From an uncultured Eggerthellaceae bacterium (GTDB taxonomy: Bacteria > Actinomycetota > Coriobacteriia > Coriobacteriales > Eggerthellaceae): a stretch of DNA of 32,224 nucleotides. The translations under genes and the position numbers were made by a program. Of this stretch, positions 23,133 through 32,210 are shown one piece after another. The notes below the pieces were generated by a model. It made no database searches. It saw only the letters and a program-made list of their open reading frames with translations, and had not been told where the DNA came from. Each line of letters opens with the position of its first letter. Position 1 is the first letter of the stretch. The stretch spans positions 1-32,224 of the forward strand of contig CAKUFS010000026.1 in NCBI GenBank assembly GCA_934648845.1, given 5' to 3'.

Positions 23133-24014
23133 TTAGGCGCGCGACTTGCACGGATAGCAAAGAACAACCAGGCCAGGGCCAGTGTGTGAACCGATAACCG
23201 GATCAAGAAGCTCCACCATAAAGTTCTTGACGCCAAATTTTTCGGCGATTTCGTTACGTACCCATTCGGCATCTTCTGCGCAGTCGCCATGCTCGATGCA
23301 CACCACGTAGTCGTCGTTGATTTCGCTGTGAGTTTCTTCGAAATGCTTTACCAGTGCTTGCAAGCTCTTTTTGCGTCCGCGAACTTTTTCGATGGGGGTC
23401 AGCACGCCATCGGTTCCAACCGTCATGACGGGCTTGACATTAAGTACGGTGCCAACCGTCGCGCTTGTTTTGGATACGCGACCGCCACGCAGCAAGTATT
23501 TTAGATCCTCTACGGTAAACCAGTGGTCAACGTTGAACTTGTTGTCGTTTACCCACTGCGCCACTTCTTCAATGCTGGCGCCTTTTTGCTTCATGCGCGA
23601 AGCGTAATACACCAAAAGACCCTCGGCACCCACAGCGGCAAGCGTGTCGATGTGGATAAGTTTCCGATCAGGGTATTCTTCGGCCAAGCGATCCATGATT
23701 GCGCTTACCGCTTCGCAGGTGCCCGAAAGAGCGCTGTCAAAACCGATGTAGATCAGGTCGTTTTCCTCTTCGAGAAGCTTCACCAGAGCATCGTGCGAGT
23801 CGGATTGGTTGGGCAGCGAAGTGGTGTATACCACGCCGTTGCGCATGTTGTTGTAGAAAGCAACCAGGTCAAAATTTTCGTCGAATACGTTAATGGGGGT
23901 CTGGATGCCCGTGGCCGTATCCATGTAGGACAGCGGAAGAATGGTCAAGTCGAATTCTTTGATGAGCTCAAGAGGCAGCGTAGCGCTTGAGTCGGTCACA
24001 ATTTTATATGTCAC
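23133..24014 (-). CDS. DegV family fatty-acid-binding protein
   Basis: The 293-residue protein begins with the DegV signature KIVTDSSATLPLEL and contains TTSLPNQSD (Ser of the lipid-carboxylate pocket), FDSALSGTCEA, VEDLKYLLRGGRVSK and GSHTGPG near the end. DegV/FakB proteins bind a fatty acid and present it to FakA kinase; no fakA is in the window. The start is GTG, preceded by GAAGGAA. It is a single gene with its own operator-like sequence upstream and a shared terminator. Confidence 0.94.
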   Translation of the reverse strand: MTYKIVTDSSATLPLELIKEFDLTILPLSYMDTATGIQTPINVFDENFDLVAFYNNMRNGVVYTTSLPNQSDSHDALVKLLEEENDLIYIGFDSALSGTCEAVSAIMDRLAEEYPDRKLIHIDTLAAVGAEGLLVYYASRMKQKGASIEEVAQWVNDNKFNVDHWFTVEDLKYLLRGGRVSKTSATVGTVLNVKPVMTVGTDGVLTPIEKVRGRKKSLQALVKHFEETHSEINDDYVVCIEHGDCAEDAEWVRNEIAEKFGVKNFMVELLDPVIGSHTGPGLVVLCYPCKSRA

Positions 24015-24035
24015 GGTAATTCCTTCGTATCGAAA

Positions 24036-24062
24036 TGTTACACAAACGGCTACATTGTAACA
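24036..24062 (-). promoter_or_regulatory. Operator-like inverted repeat over the candidate degV promoter
   Basis: TGTTACA (24036-24042) and TGTAACA (24056-24062) form perfect 7-bp half-sites 13 bp apart. The right half overlaps TACAAT, a plausible minus-strand -10 box (24059-24054). The -35 box is poor, which suits a regulated promoter, but no cognate regulator is known. Confidence 0.35.
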
Positions 24063-24203
24063 AGTATTTCCCGAAATCGTGAGATATGTATGGTTTCAAC
24101 AAACAAATCTCTCATTTGCCCTTGTGATGCCCTTGCAAGGTGTGACAAAAAAAACCGACTACCCGACAGGTTCACCTTCCTATGTGATAAGTTCCAATTC
24201 TTT

Positions 24204-24233
24204 TTATCGGAGTGTTGCATTTTCCCCTATAAT
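24204..24233 (+). promoter_or_regulatory. Candidate ileS promoter
   Basis: A perfect TATAAT (24228-24233) lies 18 bp after TTATCG (24204-24209). The start point would be near 24240, giving a 40-nt leader. No T-box signature (the AGGGTGG-type motif) is seen. Confidence 0.5.
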
Positions 24234-24279
24234 TGCAAGGATTGTGTCTAGATAGTCCGCGAAAAGGGGATTGAACCAT

Positions 24280-27132
24280 ATGGCAAGTTACAAGAAGACC
24301 ATGAATATGTTCCAGGCCTCATTCCCAATGAAGGCCGATTTGCCCATCAACGAGCCGAAACGCTTGCAGAAATGGGAAGATATGGAGTTGTATTGGAAGG
24401 TGCTCGAGAAGAACAAAGACGGTAAGCCGTTCGTTCTTCATGACGGCCCTCCGTATGCAAACGGTCCGATTCACGTGGGGCATGCGTTCAACAAAATCCT
24501 GAAAGACTTCGTTGTGAAGTCTCACGCGCAGCGCGGCTATTATACCCCGTACGTTCCCGGTTGGGACTGCCATGGCCAGCCCATTGAGCACATGGTGGAA
24601 ACGACGCTCGGCAAAGAGAAGATGGCGCAGATCAGCCAACCCGAGCTGCGTAAACTCTGCCATGATTGGGCTACGAAGTATGTGGGAATCCAGCGCGATG
24701 GCTTTAAGCGCTTGGGCGTGAATGCCGATTGGGAGCATCCGTACCTGACGTATCATCACAATTTTGAGACGGCCGACGTTGAGATTTTCAAGGAAATGTA
24801 CCTGAACGGCAGCGTGTATCGTGGTCGCAAGCCCATCCATTGGTGCTCGAACTGCCACACCGCGCTTGCTGAAGCGGAAATCGAATACGGCGACGAAGTG
24901 TCTCCTTCTATTTACGTGAAGTTCTATTTCCAGGAAATGCCCGAAGCGTTTAAGGCTGCAGCCGTTGCTGCAGGTCTGGGCGATGCTCCTAATGCCGTGG
25001 TGATTTGGACCACCACGCCGTGGACGCTTCCCGCGAACCAGGCAGTTAGCTTGGCGCCGGATGCAACGTATGTTGTTGCTATCGTAAACGGCGAGCTTCT
25101 GGTTATGGCCGAAGAGCTGGCCGAAGCCGTTATTGCCGTTGCTGGTTGGGAAAACGTCGAGTTCCTGCAGGATGGTGGCGAAAAACTCACGTTCCCGGGC
25201 ACCGCATTGAACGGCTGCGTTTACGTTCACCCGGTGTGTGACGGCGAAACAGGCGTTATCATCTGCGGCAATCATGTCACGCTGGATACTGGTACCGGTG
25301 CCGTTCACACTGCTCCCGGTCATGGCGTTGACGACTACAAGGTATGCCAATTCAACGGCATTAAAGACATTAAGATGCCCGTTGATGACGAAGGTCGCTT
25401 CTACGCCGGCACGTGCCGTTGGGAAGGCATGACTACCGATGAAGCAAATCCCAAGATTATTGAATGGCTGAAAGAACAAGGTTCGCTGGTGGCGCATGTG
25501 GATATCAATCACAGCTACCCGCATTGCTGGCGTTGCCATAAGCCGGTTATCTTCCGCGCCACTACGCAGTGGTTCGTTTCCATGGATGACACCGGTCTGC
25601 GCGATAAGGCAGTTGACGCCATCGAGAATCAAGTGACCTGGATTCCGGAATGGTCTCACAACCGCATTGGCGCTATGGTTTCCGAGCGCCCCGACTGGTG
25701 CATTTCGCGTCAGCGCAGCTGGGGTGTGCCTATCCCGGTGTTCTCGTGCGCGGATTGCGGCGAGATTGTTGCAAACGAGGAATCTTTCGATGCCGTTATC
25801 GATCTGTTCGATAAGGAGGGCGCCGATGCGTGGTTCATTCGCAAGCCTTCTGAGTACTTGCCCGAAAGCGTTTGCTGCCCGAAATGCGGCAGCCACAATT
25901 TGCAGCCCGAAAAGGACATTTTGGACGTGTGGTGGGAGTCTGGCGTTTCTCACGTGGGCGTGCTCAAGCATCGTGCTAACGAGGGTTTGACCTGGCCAGC
26001 CGATATGTATCTGGAAGGTTCGGACCAGCATCGTGGCTGGTTCCAAAGCTCGCTTTTGACCAGCGTGGGTGCTTACGGCAAGCCGCCGTACAAGAGCGTT
26101 ATGCACTGCGGCTTTGTGGTGGACGAAAACGGCGAGAAGATGTCGAAGTCCAAGGGTAATGGCGTTGATCCGGCCGATATCTGCAACAAGTTTGGTGCTG
26201 ACGTTTTACGTTTATGGGTTGCAAGCGTTGACTTCAGCCACGATGTGCGTTTGGGCGACAACATTATCAAGCAGGTTTCCGATGCGTATCGTAAGTTCCG
26301 CAACTCGCTGCGCTTCATGCTGAGCAACGTAGTTGATTTCGACGAAGCAAACGATGCCGTGACCAGCTGGGATGACCTTGATCCCATCGACCAGTACATG
26401 ATGGTCAAGACCGCCCGCTTGGTTGATGACGTTACCGCTGCTTACGACGAATATGCTTTCAACGGCGTGTATCGTTTGGCGTACGACTTCATCAACGACG
26501 TTTCCGCTGTTTACATGGATGTTATCAAGGATCGTCTGTATTCCGAGGCGCAAAATTCGGTGCGCCGTCGCGCTGCGCAGACCGTTCTTATGAACGTTAT
26601 TGAAGTACTTGTCCGCATTCTTTCCCCGATTCTGGCGTTTACCACCGATGAGGCATGGGAGAGCTATCCTGCCGCCGCCTTGGCGCGCGAAGGTCGCCCC
26701 GAAAGCGTTCAGTTGGCTGGTTGGCCTACGCGCGAGGATTTCGTTCCTGCGCTGCCTGAAGACGCACAGGCTTTTGCCGACAAGTTCGAGAAGCTGTTCG
26801 AAGTGCGCGACGTGGTTACGAAGGAACTTGAGAACGCACGCGTTACAAAGACCATCAACAAGAGCCAGGAAGCCGCTATTGCGATTATTGCTCCTGCCGA
26901 GGATTTCGAGCAGCTGAAGGCGTTTGATCAAGACGTGCTGACCGAGCTGTTCATTGTGTCGTCGGTGAGCTTTGAGCAGGGCGATGGTCTGGCCGTTACC
27001 GTGTCTGTTGCCCCGGGTGAGAAGTGCCCGCGCTGCTGGAACGTTACCGAGCTGGGTGGCAACGAGAAGTATCCGCACGTTTGCAAACGTTGCGGTGACG
27101 TGCTCGAAGAGCTGGGATACGTCGAGGAATAG
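24280..27132 (+). CDS. ileS: Isoleucyl-tRNA synthetase
   Basis: It charges tRNA-Ile and edits misactivated valine. The 950-residue protein has the class I HIGH-type motif HVGH at 65-68, the CP1 editing domain (GTGAVHTAPGHGVDDY), KMSKS at about 620-624 (KMSKSKGN), and a C-terminal zinc finger (CPRCWN ... CKRC). This is the bacterial, zinc-containing type at normal length. The ATG at 24280 follows AAAAGGGG at suitable spacing; an in-frame TTG at 24271 sits too close to it. It begins a dense plus-strand cluster; lspA starts 10 nt after its stop. Confidence 0.97.
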   Translation: MASYKKTMNMFQASFPMKADLPINEPKRLQKWEDMELYWKVLEKNKDGKPFVLHDGPPYANGPIHVGHAFNKILKDFVVKSHAQRGYYTPYVPGWDCHGQPIEHMVETTLGKEKMAQISQPELRKLCHDWATKYVGIQRDGFKRLGVNADWEHPYLTYHHNFETADVEIFKEMYLNGSVYRGRKPIHWCSNCHTALAEAEIEYGDEVSPSIYVKFYFQEMPEAFKAAAVAAGLGDAPNAVVIWTTTPWTLPANQAVSLAPDATYVVAIVNGELLVMAEELAEAVIAVAGWENVEFLQDGGEKLTFPGTALNGCVYVHPVCDGETGVIICGNHVTLDTGTGAVHTAPGHGVDDYKVCQFNGIKDIKMPVDDEGRFYAGTCRWEGMTTDEANPKIIEWLKEQGSLVAHVDINHSYPHCWRCHKPVIFRATTQWFVSMDDTGLRDKAVDAIENQVTWIPEWSHNRIGAMVSERPDWCISRQRSWGVPIPVFSCADCGEIVANEESFDAVIDLFDKEGADAWFIRKPSEYLPESVCCPKCGSHNLQPEKDILDVWWESGVSHVGVLKHRANEGLTWPADMYLEGSDQHRGWFQSSLLTSVGAYGKPPYKSVMHCGFVVDENGEKMSKSKGNGVDPADICNKFGADVLRLWVASVDFSHDVRLGDNIIKQVSDAYRKFRNSLRFMLSNVVDFDEANDAVTSWDDLDPIDQYMMVKTARLVDDVTAAYDEYAFNGVYRLAYDFINDVSAVYMDVIKDRLYSEAQNSVRRRAAQTVLMNVIEVLVRILSPILAFTTDEAWESYPAAALAREGRPESVQLAGWPTREDFVPALPEDAQAFADKFEKLFEVRDVVTKELENARVTKTINKSQEAAIAIIAPAEDFEQLKAFDQDVLTELFIVSSVSFEQGDGLAVTVSVAPGEKCPRCWNVTELGGNEKYPHVCKRCGDVLEELGYVEE

Positions 27133-27142
27133 GCGGTTGCTC

Positions 27143-27703
27143 TTGAGTTCTTCCAATACGAACAAAAAAGAGTCTCAGCTGCTTGCTGCAATCAAGAGTC
27201 GTCGCGCTGCGGCGGCTCTGTTTGCTTGTGTTGCGCTTGCGTGGCTTGTTTTCGATATTGCCACGAAAGCGTATTTCAACAGCGGTGCGTTTTCCGTGGG
27301 CCAGTACATTGCAGGTCCGTTCCTTGGTCTATTCGAGTTCCTGCTTGTGCATAACACGGGTGCTGCTTGGGGGATGTTTGGCAATGCGACGTTTGGCCTG
27401 GGTATTTTCTCGGTGCTGATGTGCGTTGCTATTGCCGTGTTGTTTGCGTATTTGAGCAAAGACATTTCTATCCCCGAGACGATTGGTATCGCTTTGGTTT
27501 TTTCGGGCGGCGTTGGCAACGCCATTGACCGCTTTACGCTGGGCTACGTTGTTGATTTCATCAATCTGAGCTTTATGGATTTCCCCGTATTCAATATTGC
27601 CGACATTGGCGTGACCTGCGGTATTGTGATATTCCTTCTGTTTTTCTTCCTGCATGGGTGCGCCGATGAAGCGGCAAGTAAAGAAGGCGATACCCATGAG
27701 TAA
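27143..27703 (+). CDS. lspA: Lipoprotein signal peptidase (signal peptidase II)
   Basis: This membrane aspartyl protease removes lipoprotein signal peptides after diacylglyceryl modification. The 186-residue product has four hydrophobic segments, NTGAAWG at 71-77, NAIDR with catalytic Asp129, and FNIAD with catalytic Asp154. The N-terminal 20 residues are hydrophilic. A TTG start at 27143 is chosen because it is the first plausible start after the ileS stop and AGGCGG lies 6 nt upstream; TTG 27137 is an alternative. It overlaps the next gene by 8 nt, as in many ileS-lspA-rluA-type clusters. Confidence 0.92.
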   Translation: MSSSNTNKKESQLLAAIKSRRAAAALFACVALAWLVFDIATKAYFNSGAFSVGQYIAGPFLGLFEFLLVHNTGAAWGMFGNATFGLGIFSVLMCVAIAVLFAYLSKDISIPETIGIALVFSGGVGNAIDRFTLGYVVDFINLSFMDFPVFNIADIGVTCGIVIFLLFFFLHGCADEAASKEGDTHE

Positions 27704-28742
27704 GTCGTTTTCTTTCCGCGCCGATGTAAGCGATGCTGGTCAACGTCTTGATTCTGCGTTGGCTAACCGTGATGCCTATGCCAGCAGGAGTGCTGCCGCC
27801 AAGGCGTGCGAGAGCGGTAGCGTGCTGGTAAACGGCAGCGCTGCAGCTAAGAAGTACGTGCTCAAAGCGGGTGATTTCGTTTATTACGAAGTTGAAGAGG
27901 CGCTTGAGCATATTGTGGCTGGCCAGGATATTCCGCTTGATGTACGTTTTGAAGACGATCACCTGTTGGTCATTTCCAAGCAAGCGGGGTTGGTGTGCCA
28001 TCCGTCGGTTGACCATTACGACGGAACGTTAGTGAACGCGCTTATCAGCCATTGCGGATACGATCATTTATGCAACGTGCAGGGTGACGATGACCGTTTG
28101 GGTATTGTGCATCGTTTGGACATGGACACGAGCGGCTTAATGCTTGCCGCTAAGACGAACGAGGCTGGTCAGGCGCTTATGGAAAGCATTCAAGCGCGCG
28201 AAGTTGACCGTCATTATCTGGCGCTTGTCCATGGGCGCATTGCGCATGATAGCGGTATGGTGGATGCTCCCATCGCACGCCATGCAACCGAGCGTTTGCG
28301 TATGGCGATTCGCGATGTCGATTCGGCTCGTGACGCTTTGACCACGTTTCGCGTGCTCGAGCGTTTCGAAGCGGACCGAAACGATGATGGCTACACGCTT
28401 ATCGATTGCAAGCTTTTCACGGGCCGCACGCATCAGATTCGCGTGCATATGGAATATACGCGTCATCCACTTGTGGGCGATCCGTTGTATACGGCTCATG
28501 CGCCGCGCCATGCAAGTGCGTCGTTGGGGCTTGAGCGGCAATTCCTTCATTCGTTCCACCTTGCTTTCGGCCATCCTGTTACCCAGGAGCATCTTGATTT
28601 CGACGATCGTCTGCCAGCAGATTTGCAGGCGGTTCTTGACAGTCTTGCCGAGAGAAGTGCTGGTCGTACGGAAGCGGGACGCGAATTGTTTGAGCGCCTT
28701 GCTTCCGCTCCGATGCCTTGTCTTGAAACGTTTTGGGGATGA
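27696..28742 (+). CDS. RluA-family pseudouridine synthase
   Basis: It isomerises uridine to pseudouridine in rRNA. The 348-residue protein has an N-terminal S4-type RNA-binding domain (about 10-70, AGQRLDSALANRDAYASRSAAA, shown in parts) and the RluA catalytic motif HRLDMDTSG at 139-147 with nucleophile Asp142, then CKLFTGRTHQIRVHM and PLVGDPLY. The RluD-like layout suggests a 23S target, but this is not certain. The ATG overlaps the end of lspA by 8 nt and has AAGAAGG upstream, so the start at 27696 is preferred over one at 27654. Confidence 0.93.
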   Translation: MSKSFSFRADVSDAGQRLDSALANRDAYASRSAAAKACESGSVLVNGSAAAKKYVLKAGDFVYYEVEEALEHIVAGQDIPLDVRFEDDHLLVISKQAGLVCHPSVDHYDGTLVNALISHCGYDHLCNVQGDDDRLGIVHRLDMDTSGLMLAAKTNEAGQALMESIQAREVDRHYLALVHGRIAHDSGMVDAPIARHATERLRMAIRDVDSARDALTTFRVLERFEADRNDDGYTLIDCKLFTGRTHQIRVHMEYTRHPLVGDPLYTAHAPRHASASLGLERQFLHSFHLAFGHPVTQEHLDFDDRLPADLQAVLDSLAERSAGRTEAGRELFERLASAPMPCLETFWG

Positions 28743-28748
28743 TATGCC

Positions 28749-29798
28749 ATGAGAAGAAAGTCCGAAGATGTTCCGATCAAGCGGAAAACGGGCGTCGTTT
28801 TAGTCGGCTATGGTGAGCCGATAGATGCCTCTTCAAGGGCAGTGCGTCGTTTTTGCAAGAGCATTTTGCTGGATCACCATTGTAGAAGAGGGAACCGTTT
28901 TCTTTGGTGGGTAAAGGTTCGTTTCGGCTTGCTTCGTCGTGTGGCGCGACAAAGCGTTGCTTCGTTTCAGGCGATTTGGCCGCAAGGAAATTTTCCCGAA
29001 GGACAAGCGCTGCTTGCTTTGAGCAGCCAGCTTCAACAGCGCCTTGATGACGACGGCTCTTTGGTTGTATGTGCTGCAACGCTGTATGGCGCTCAGAGCA
29101 TTGAAAAAGCGTTTTCCCATTTGAAAGATAATAATTGCAATCGAATAATAATATTTCCGCTCTTTCCGCAGGGCTCTTTTTCAACCGATAAAACGTTGCG
29201 TGGCCACGTTAAAGACGCGCAACTGCGCACCCATGTGAAAGCTCGTGTTACGTACCTTGATAGCTATTACAATAACGAGATGTATGCGCGTGCGCTGGCT
29301 GCTTCGATTGAACATGCGGGATTTAATGCGACTGCGGGTGACCGTTTGTTGGTGGCGTATAACTCTATCCCGGTGGCCGATATCGAACGCGGCGATGATT
29401 ACGAGCTGCAAACGGGAGCGACAAGCCTTGCGGTTGCGGGCGAGCTCGGGCTGCCGCGAAATGCTTGGACCATGGCATATTTCGATTTACTGTACAAGCC
29501 TGGCGAGCACCTTGATCCCAAGGTGAGCGATGTTGTTGAACGTTGGGGAAGATTTTGCGAAGGTCGCATGTTCGTGGTGTGTCCCGGATACGCATGCGAG
29601 GGCATTCAAACGCAGTATTATGTGAATCGGAAATTGCGTCGCGCGTTCAACGTTTGTCGTAACGAAGAGAATTCCGGCGGCATACATTCGTTGGTAGCCG
29701 ATGGCGATAATTTTGTTTACGTGCCCGCTTTGGGTAAAACGCGGGCTCACTTGAAGGTTCTGTCCAGTATTCTGGCGCTCTACCTTAAGGAGGACTAA
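28749..29798 (+). CDS. Ferrochelatase homologue missing catalytic His and Glu
   Basis: The 349-residue protein aligns by eye with the ferrochelatase/CpfC family: GVVLVGYGEP at the start, IIIFPLFPQGSFSTDKT, a LLVAYNSIP segment and VVCPGYACEGIQTQYYV. In active enzymes, the third reads S-A-H-S-L/I-P and the fourth has H-L/M-E. Here the His is Asn205 (codon AAC) and the Glu is Gln287. Both are needed for metal insertion, so ordinary protohaem or coprohaem synthesis is unlikely. It may bind a tetrapyrrole or act on another substrate. GGGGAT precedes the ATG; it follows rluA by 6 nt and directly abuts coaBC, so it is co-transcribed. No other haem-biosynthesis gene is in the window. Confidence 0.8.
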   Translation: MRRKSEDVPIKRKTGVVLVGYGEPIDASSRAVRRFCKSILLDHHCRRGNRFLWWVKVRFGLLRRVARQSVASFQAIWPQGNFPEGQALLALSSQLQQRLDDDGSLVVCAATLYGAQSIEKAFSHLKDNNCNRIIIFPLFPQGSFSTDKTLRGHVKDAQLRTHVKARVTYLDSYYNNEMYARALAASIEHAGFNATAGDRLLVAYNSIPVADIERGDDYELQTGATSLAVAGELGLPRNAWTMAYFDLLYKPGEHLDPKVSDVVERWGRFCEGRMFVVCPGYACEGIQTQYYVNRKLRRAFNVCRNEENSGGIHSLVADGDNFVYVPALGKTRAHLKVLSSILALYLKED

Positions 29799-31070
29799 AT
29801 GGATATCTCAAGGGAATCGACTCAAAAAACGGTTCTTGTGGGTGTTACCGGCTGCATTGCCGTTTATAAAGCGTGTGAGTTGGTGCGCGCGCTTCAGAAA
29901 AAAGGGTATCGCGTGAAGGTTGTCATGACAAAAAACGCCACGCATTTTGTGGATCCCACAACGTTTCGTGCGCTGACGAACGGACCGGTTGCCGTTGATT
30001 TATTTGCGGGTGCGGCGGACCCTATCTATCATATTTCTCTTGCGGCCGAGGCGGATCTGTTCATTATCGCGCCATGCACGGCGAATGTTGCTGCAAAAAT
30101 AGCTTGCGGCATTGCGGATGATTTGCTTACCACAACGGCTCTTGCTACGCAGGCACCGCTGGTTGTTGCCCCTGCAATGAACGTTCACATGTACGAAAAC
30201 GTAGCAACGCAGCAGAACTTGAAGACACTTGCATCGCGTGGAATTACCATTGTGGAAGCAGATGAAGGTTATCTTGCATGCGGCGAAGTGGGGAAGGGCC
30301 GCATGCCCGATCCCGAATACCTTGCTTGCGTTGTCGATGACATGCTGCGCGGTTCGAAGGATGTAAATGATGAGGCATTGGGGTCGGCTCGCGCTGCCAA
30401 AAAAGACCTTGCAGGCAAGAAAGTCATGATTACGGCCGGTCCTACGGTTGAGCCTATTGATCCAGTGCGCTTTATTTCGAATCCTTCATCGGGGAAAATG
30501 GGATATGCCCTGGCGTGCGCGGCGCGCGATCGCGGTGCGGATGTTGTTTTGGTTTCAGGCCCAGTTTCTCTTGAGCCGCCCGCAGGCGTTGAGCTTGTCC
30601 CGGTAAAGACCGCATGCGACATGATGTCCGCTTGCGAAAAAGCATTCCCGGATTGCGACATAGCCATTTTCAGCGCTGCGGTTTCCGATATGCGCCCTGC
30701 TTGCGTTTCGGATGTGAAGCTCAAGAAAGGCACCGATGATGCAGCGTTGTCTTCGATTTCCCTGGTAGAGAACCCTGATATCCTGAAGACATGCGGGCAT
30801 GCGAAAAAACCTGGTCAGGTTGTCATCGGTTTCGCTGCCGAAACGAACGACGTGGTGGACAACGCTCGCAAGAAACTTGCATCGAAGGGCGCGCACGCTA
30901 TTGTTGCAAACGATGTTTCTGCTGGTAAGGGCTTTGGTGTTGACGACGACGAGGCGCTTTTCGTTACCGATGAGTCCGTAAAGCCGTTTGGCTTAAAATC
31001 GAAGCAGGATTTAGCGCAGGCTATTCTTGACGAAGCGGTTGCATTACTGGCGAAAGCGTCGCTTTCGTAA
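29799..31070 (+). CDS. coaBC: Bifunctional phosphopantothenoylcysteine decarboxylase/synthetase
   Basis: It makes 4'-phosphopantetheine from 4'-phosphopantothenate and cysteine for CoA synthesis. The 423-residue protein has the N-terminal flavin-dependent CoaC part: catalytic His78 (YHISLAAEADLF), PAMN (Asn128) and GYLACGEVGKGRM with Cys161. From about residue 205 the CoaB synthetase part follows: MITAGPTVEPIDPVRFISNPSSGKMG, AAVSDMRPA and IGFAAET. AAGGAGG lies in the end of the previous gene, and the ATG follows its stop codon directly. Confidence 0.96.
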   Translation: MDISRESTQKTVLVGVTGCIAVYKACELVRALQKKGYRVKVVMTKNATHFVDPTTFRALTNGPVAVDLFAGAADPIYHISLAAEADLFIIAPCTANVAAKIACGIADDLLTTTALATQAPLVVAPAMNVHMYENVATQQNLKTLASRGITIVEADEGYLACGEVGKGRMPDPEYLACVVDDMLRGSKDVNDEALGSARAAKKDLAGKKVMITAGPTVEPIDPVRFISNPSSGKMGYALACAARDRGADVVLVSGPVSLEPPAGVELVPVKTACDMMSACEKAFPDCDIAIFSAAVSDMRPACVSDVKLKKGTDDAALSSISLVENPDILKTCGHAKKPGQVVIGFAAETNDVVDNARKKLASKGAHAIVANDVSAGKGFGVDDDEALFVTDESVKPFGLKSKQDLAQAILDEAVALLAKASLS

Positions 31071-31175
31071 GTTCGTTCGTGGATTTTCAGGCCAGCGCTG
31101 GTAAAAAACCGATGGTAATGCGTCATACTGGTAAATGAGTGAACATAATCGCGTCGAAAAGAAAGAGGTGCCCTC

Positions 31176-32096
31176 ATGTATAAAATTCTTTGCTTGAACA
31201 ACATTTCTCAGGTTGGATTGAGTCATTTGACTGATGAATTCGAGCTGACCGATGACATTGCTCAGGCCGATGCCATTTTAGTGCGCAGCGCCGATATGCT
31301 GTCGATGGACATTCCCGATAATGTGAAAGTGATTGCACGCGCCGGTGCGGGCTACAACAATATTCCCACCGCCGCATTGGCAGAGCGTGGTATTCCCGTT
31401 TTCAATACGCCGGGTGCAAATGCCAATGGCGTGAAAGAGCTTGTTTTGTGCGGCATGCTGCTTGCGGCGCGTGATGTTTTGGGCGGCATTGAATGGTGCA
31501 AGGAAAATGCCGATGATCCCGCAATCGGGAAGAGCGCCGAGAAAGCGAAGAAAGCTTTTGCGGGCGGCGAAATCATGGGCAAGACGCTGGGCGTAATTGG
31601 CTTGGGCGCCATTGGCAAGCTGGTCGTTCGCAGTGCCGAGGCTTTGGGTATGAAGACGATTGGCTACGATCCGTATCTTCCGGCGGAGGCAGCTACAGCG
31701 ATTTCTCCCGATATGACGTTTACCGCCGAGCTGGCGGATATCTACCAGCATTGCGACTACATTACCATTCATGTGCCTGCCATGGAGGGCACCATCGGCA
31801 TGATCGATGCTGCTGCGTGCGAGCAAATGAAGCCCGGATGCGTTTTCTTGAATTTCTCGCGTGATACGTTGGTTGATGCAGAAGCTATGACGCAGGCGCT
31901 TGCTTCTGGTAAAGTGCGCAAATATGTGACCGATTTTGCGACTCCCGCTGTTATGGCAATGGAAAACGCTATTGTGCTGCCGCATTTGGGCGCTTCCACG
32001 GCCGAATCGGAAGATAATTGTGCCATTATGGCGGTTAAGGACGTTATGACATACCTGAAAACGGGCGAGCGCAATCACTGCGTGAACATGAAATAA
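31176..32096 (+). CDS. serA: 3-Phosphoglycerate dehydrogenase, short form without ACT domain
   Basis: It catalyses the first step of serine synthesis, oxidising 3-phosphoglycerate with NAD. The 306-residue product has the NAD-binding GLGAIG at 142-147, FSRDTLVD with substrate Arg229, and LPHLGAST with catalytic His270. The usual Glu of the DVFxxEP segment is absent (it reads DFATPAVMAMEN), as in some short clostridial-type forms. It ends soon after the substrate domain, with no C-terminal ACT domain for serine feedback. GAAAGAGG precedes the ATG. It is 105 nt after coaBC and may have its own promoter. Confidence 0.88.
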   Translation: MYKILCLNNISQVGLSHLTDEFELTDDIAQADAILVRSADMLSMDIPDNVKVIARAGAGYNNIPTAALAERGIPVFNTPGANANGVKELVLCGMLLAARDVLGGIEWCKENADDPAIGKSAEKAKKAFAGGEIMGKTLGVIGLGAIGKLVVRSAEALGMKTIGYDPYLPAEAATAISPDMTFTAELADIYQHCDYITIHVPAMEGTIGMIDAAACEQMKPGCVFLNFSRDTLVDAEAMTQALASGKVRKYVTDFATPAVMAMENAIVLPHLGASTAESEDNCAIMAVKDVMTYLKTGERNHCVNMK

Positions 32097-32181
32097 CGAT
32101 TTGATTGATGTTCGAGCGCGCATGTGGAGCTTTTCTTTGATGCGTAGCGAAAGAAAAAGTCAAACTTTTTCAAAAATGAGC

Positions 32182-32210
32182 TTGATTTATTTCTGAGCAA
32201 TGCGTATTAT
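32182..32210 (+). promoter_or_regulatory. Promoter for a gene beyond the window
   Basis: TTGATT (32182-32187) and TATTAT (32205-32210) have an ideal 17-bp spacing in AT-rich DNA. Imperfect T/A-rich hairpins at about 32133-32170 between serA and this promoter may be the serA terminator. Confidence 0.55.

Noticed and set aside
24060..24279. T-box riboswitch ahead of ileS
   Set aside because: No AGGGTGG-type antiterminator box or specifier hairpin was found in the leader, which is probably only about 40 nt long.
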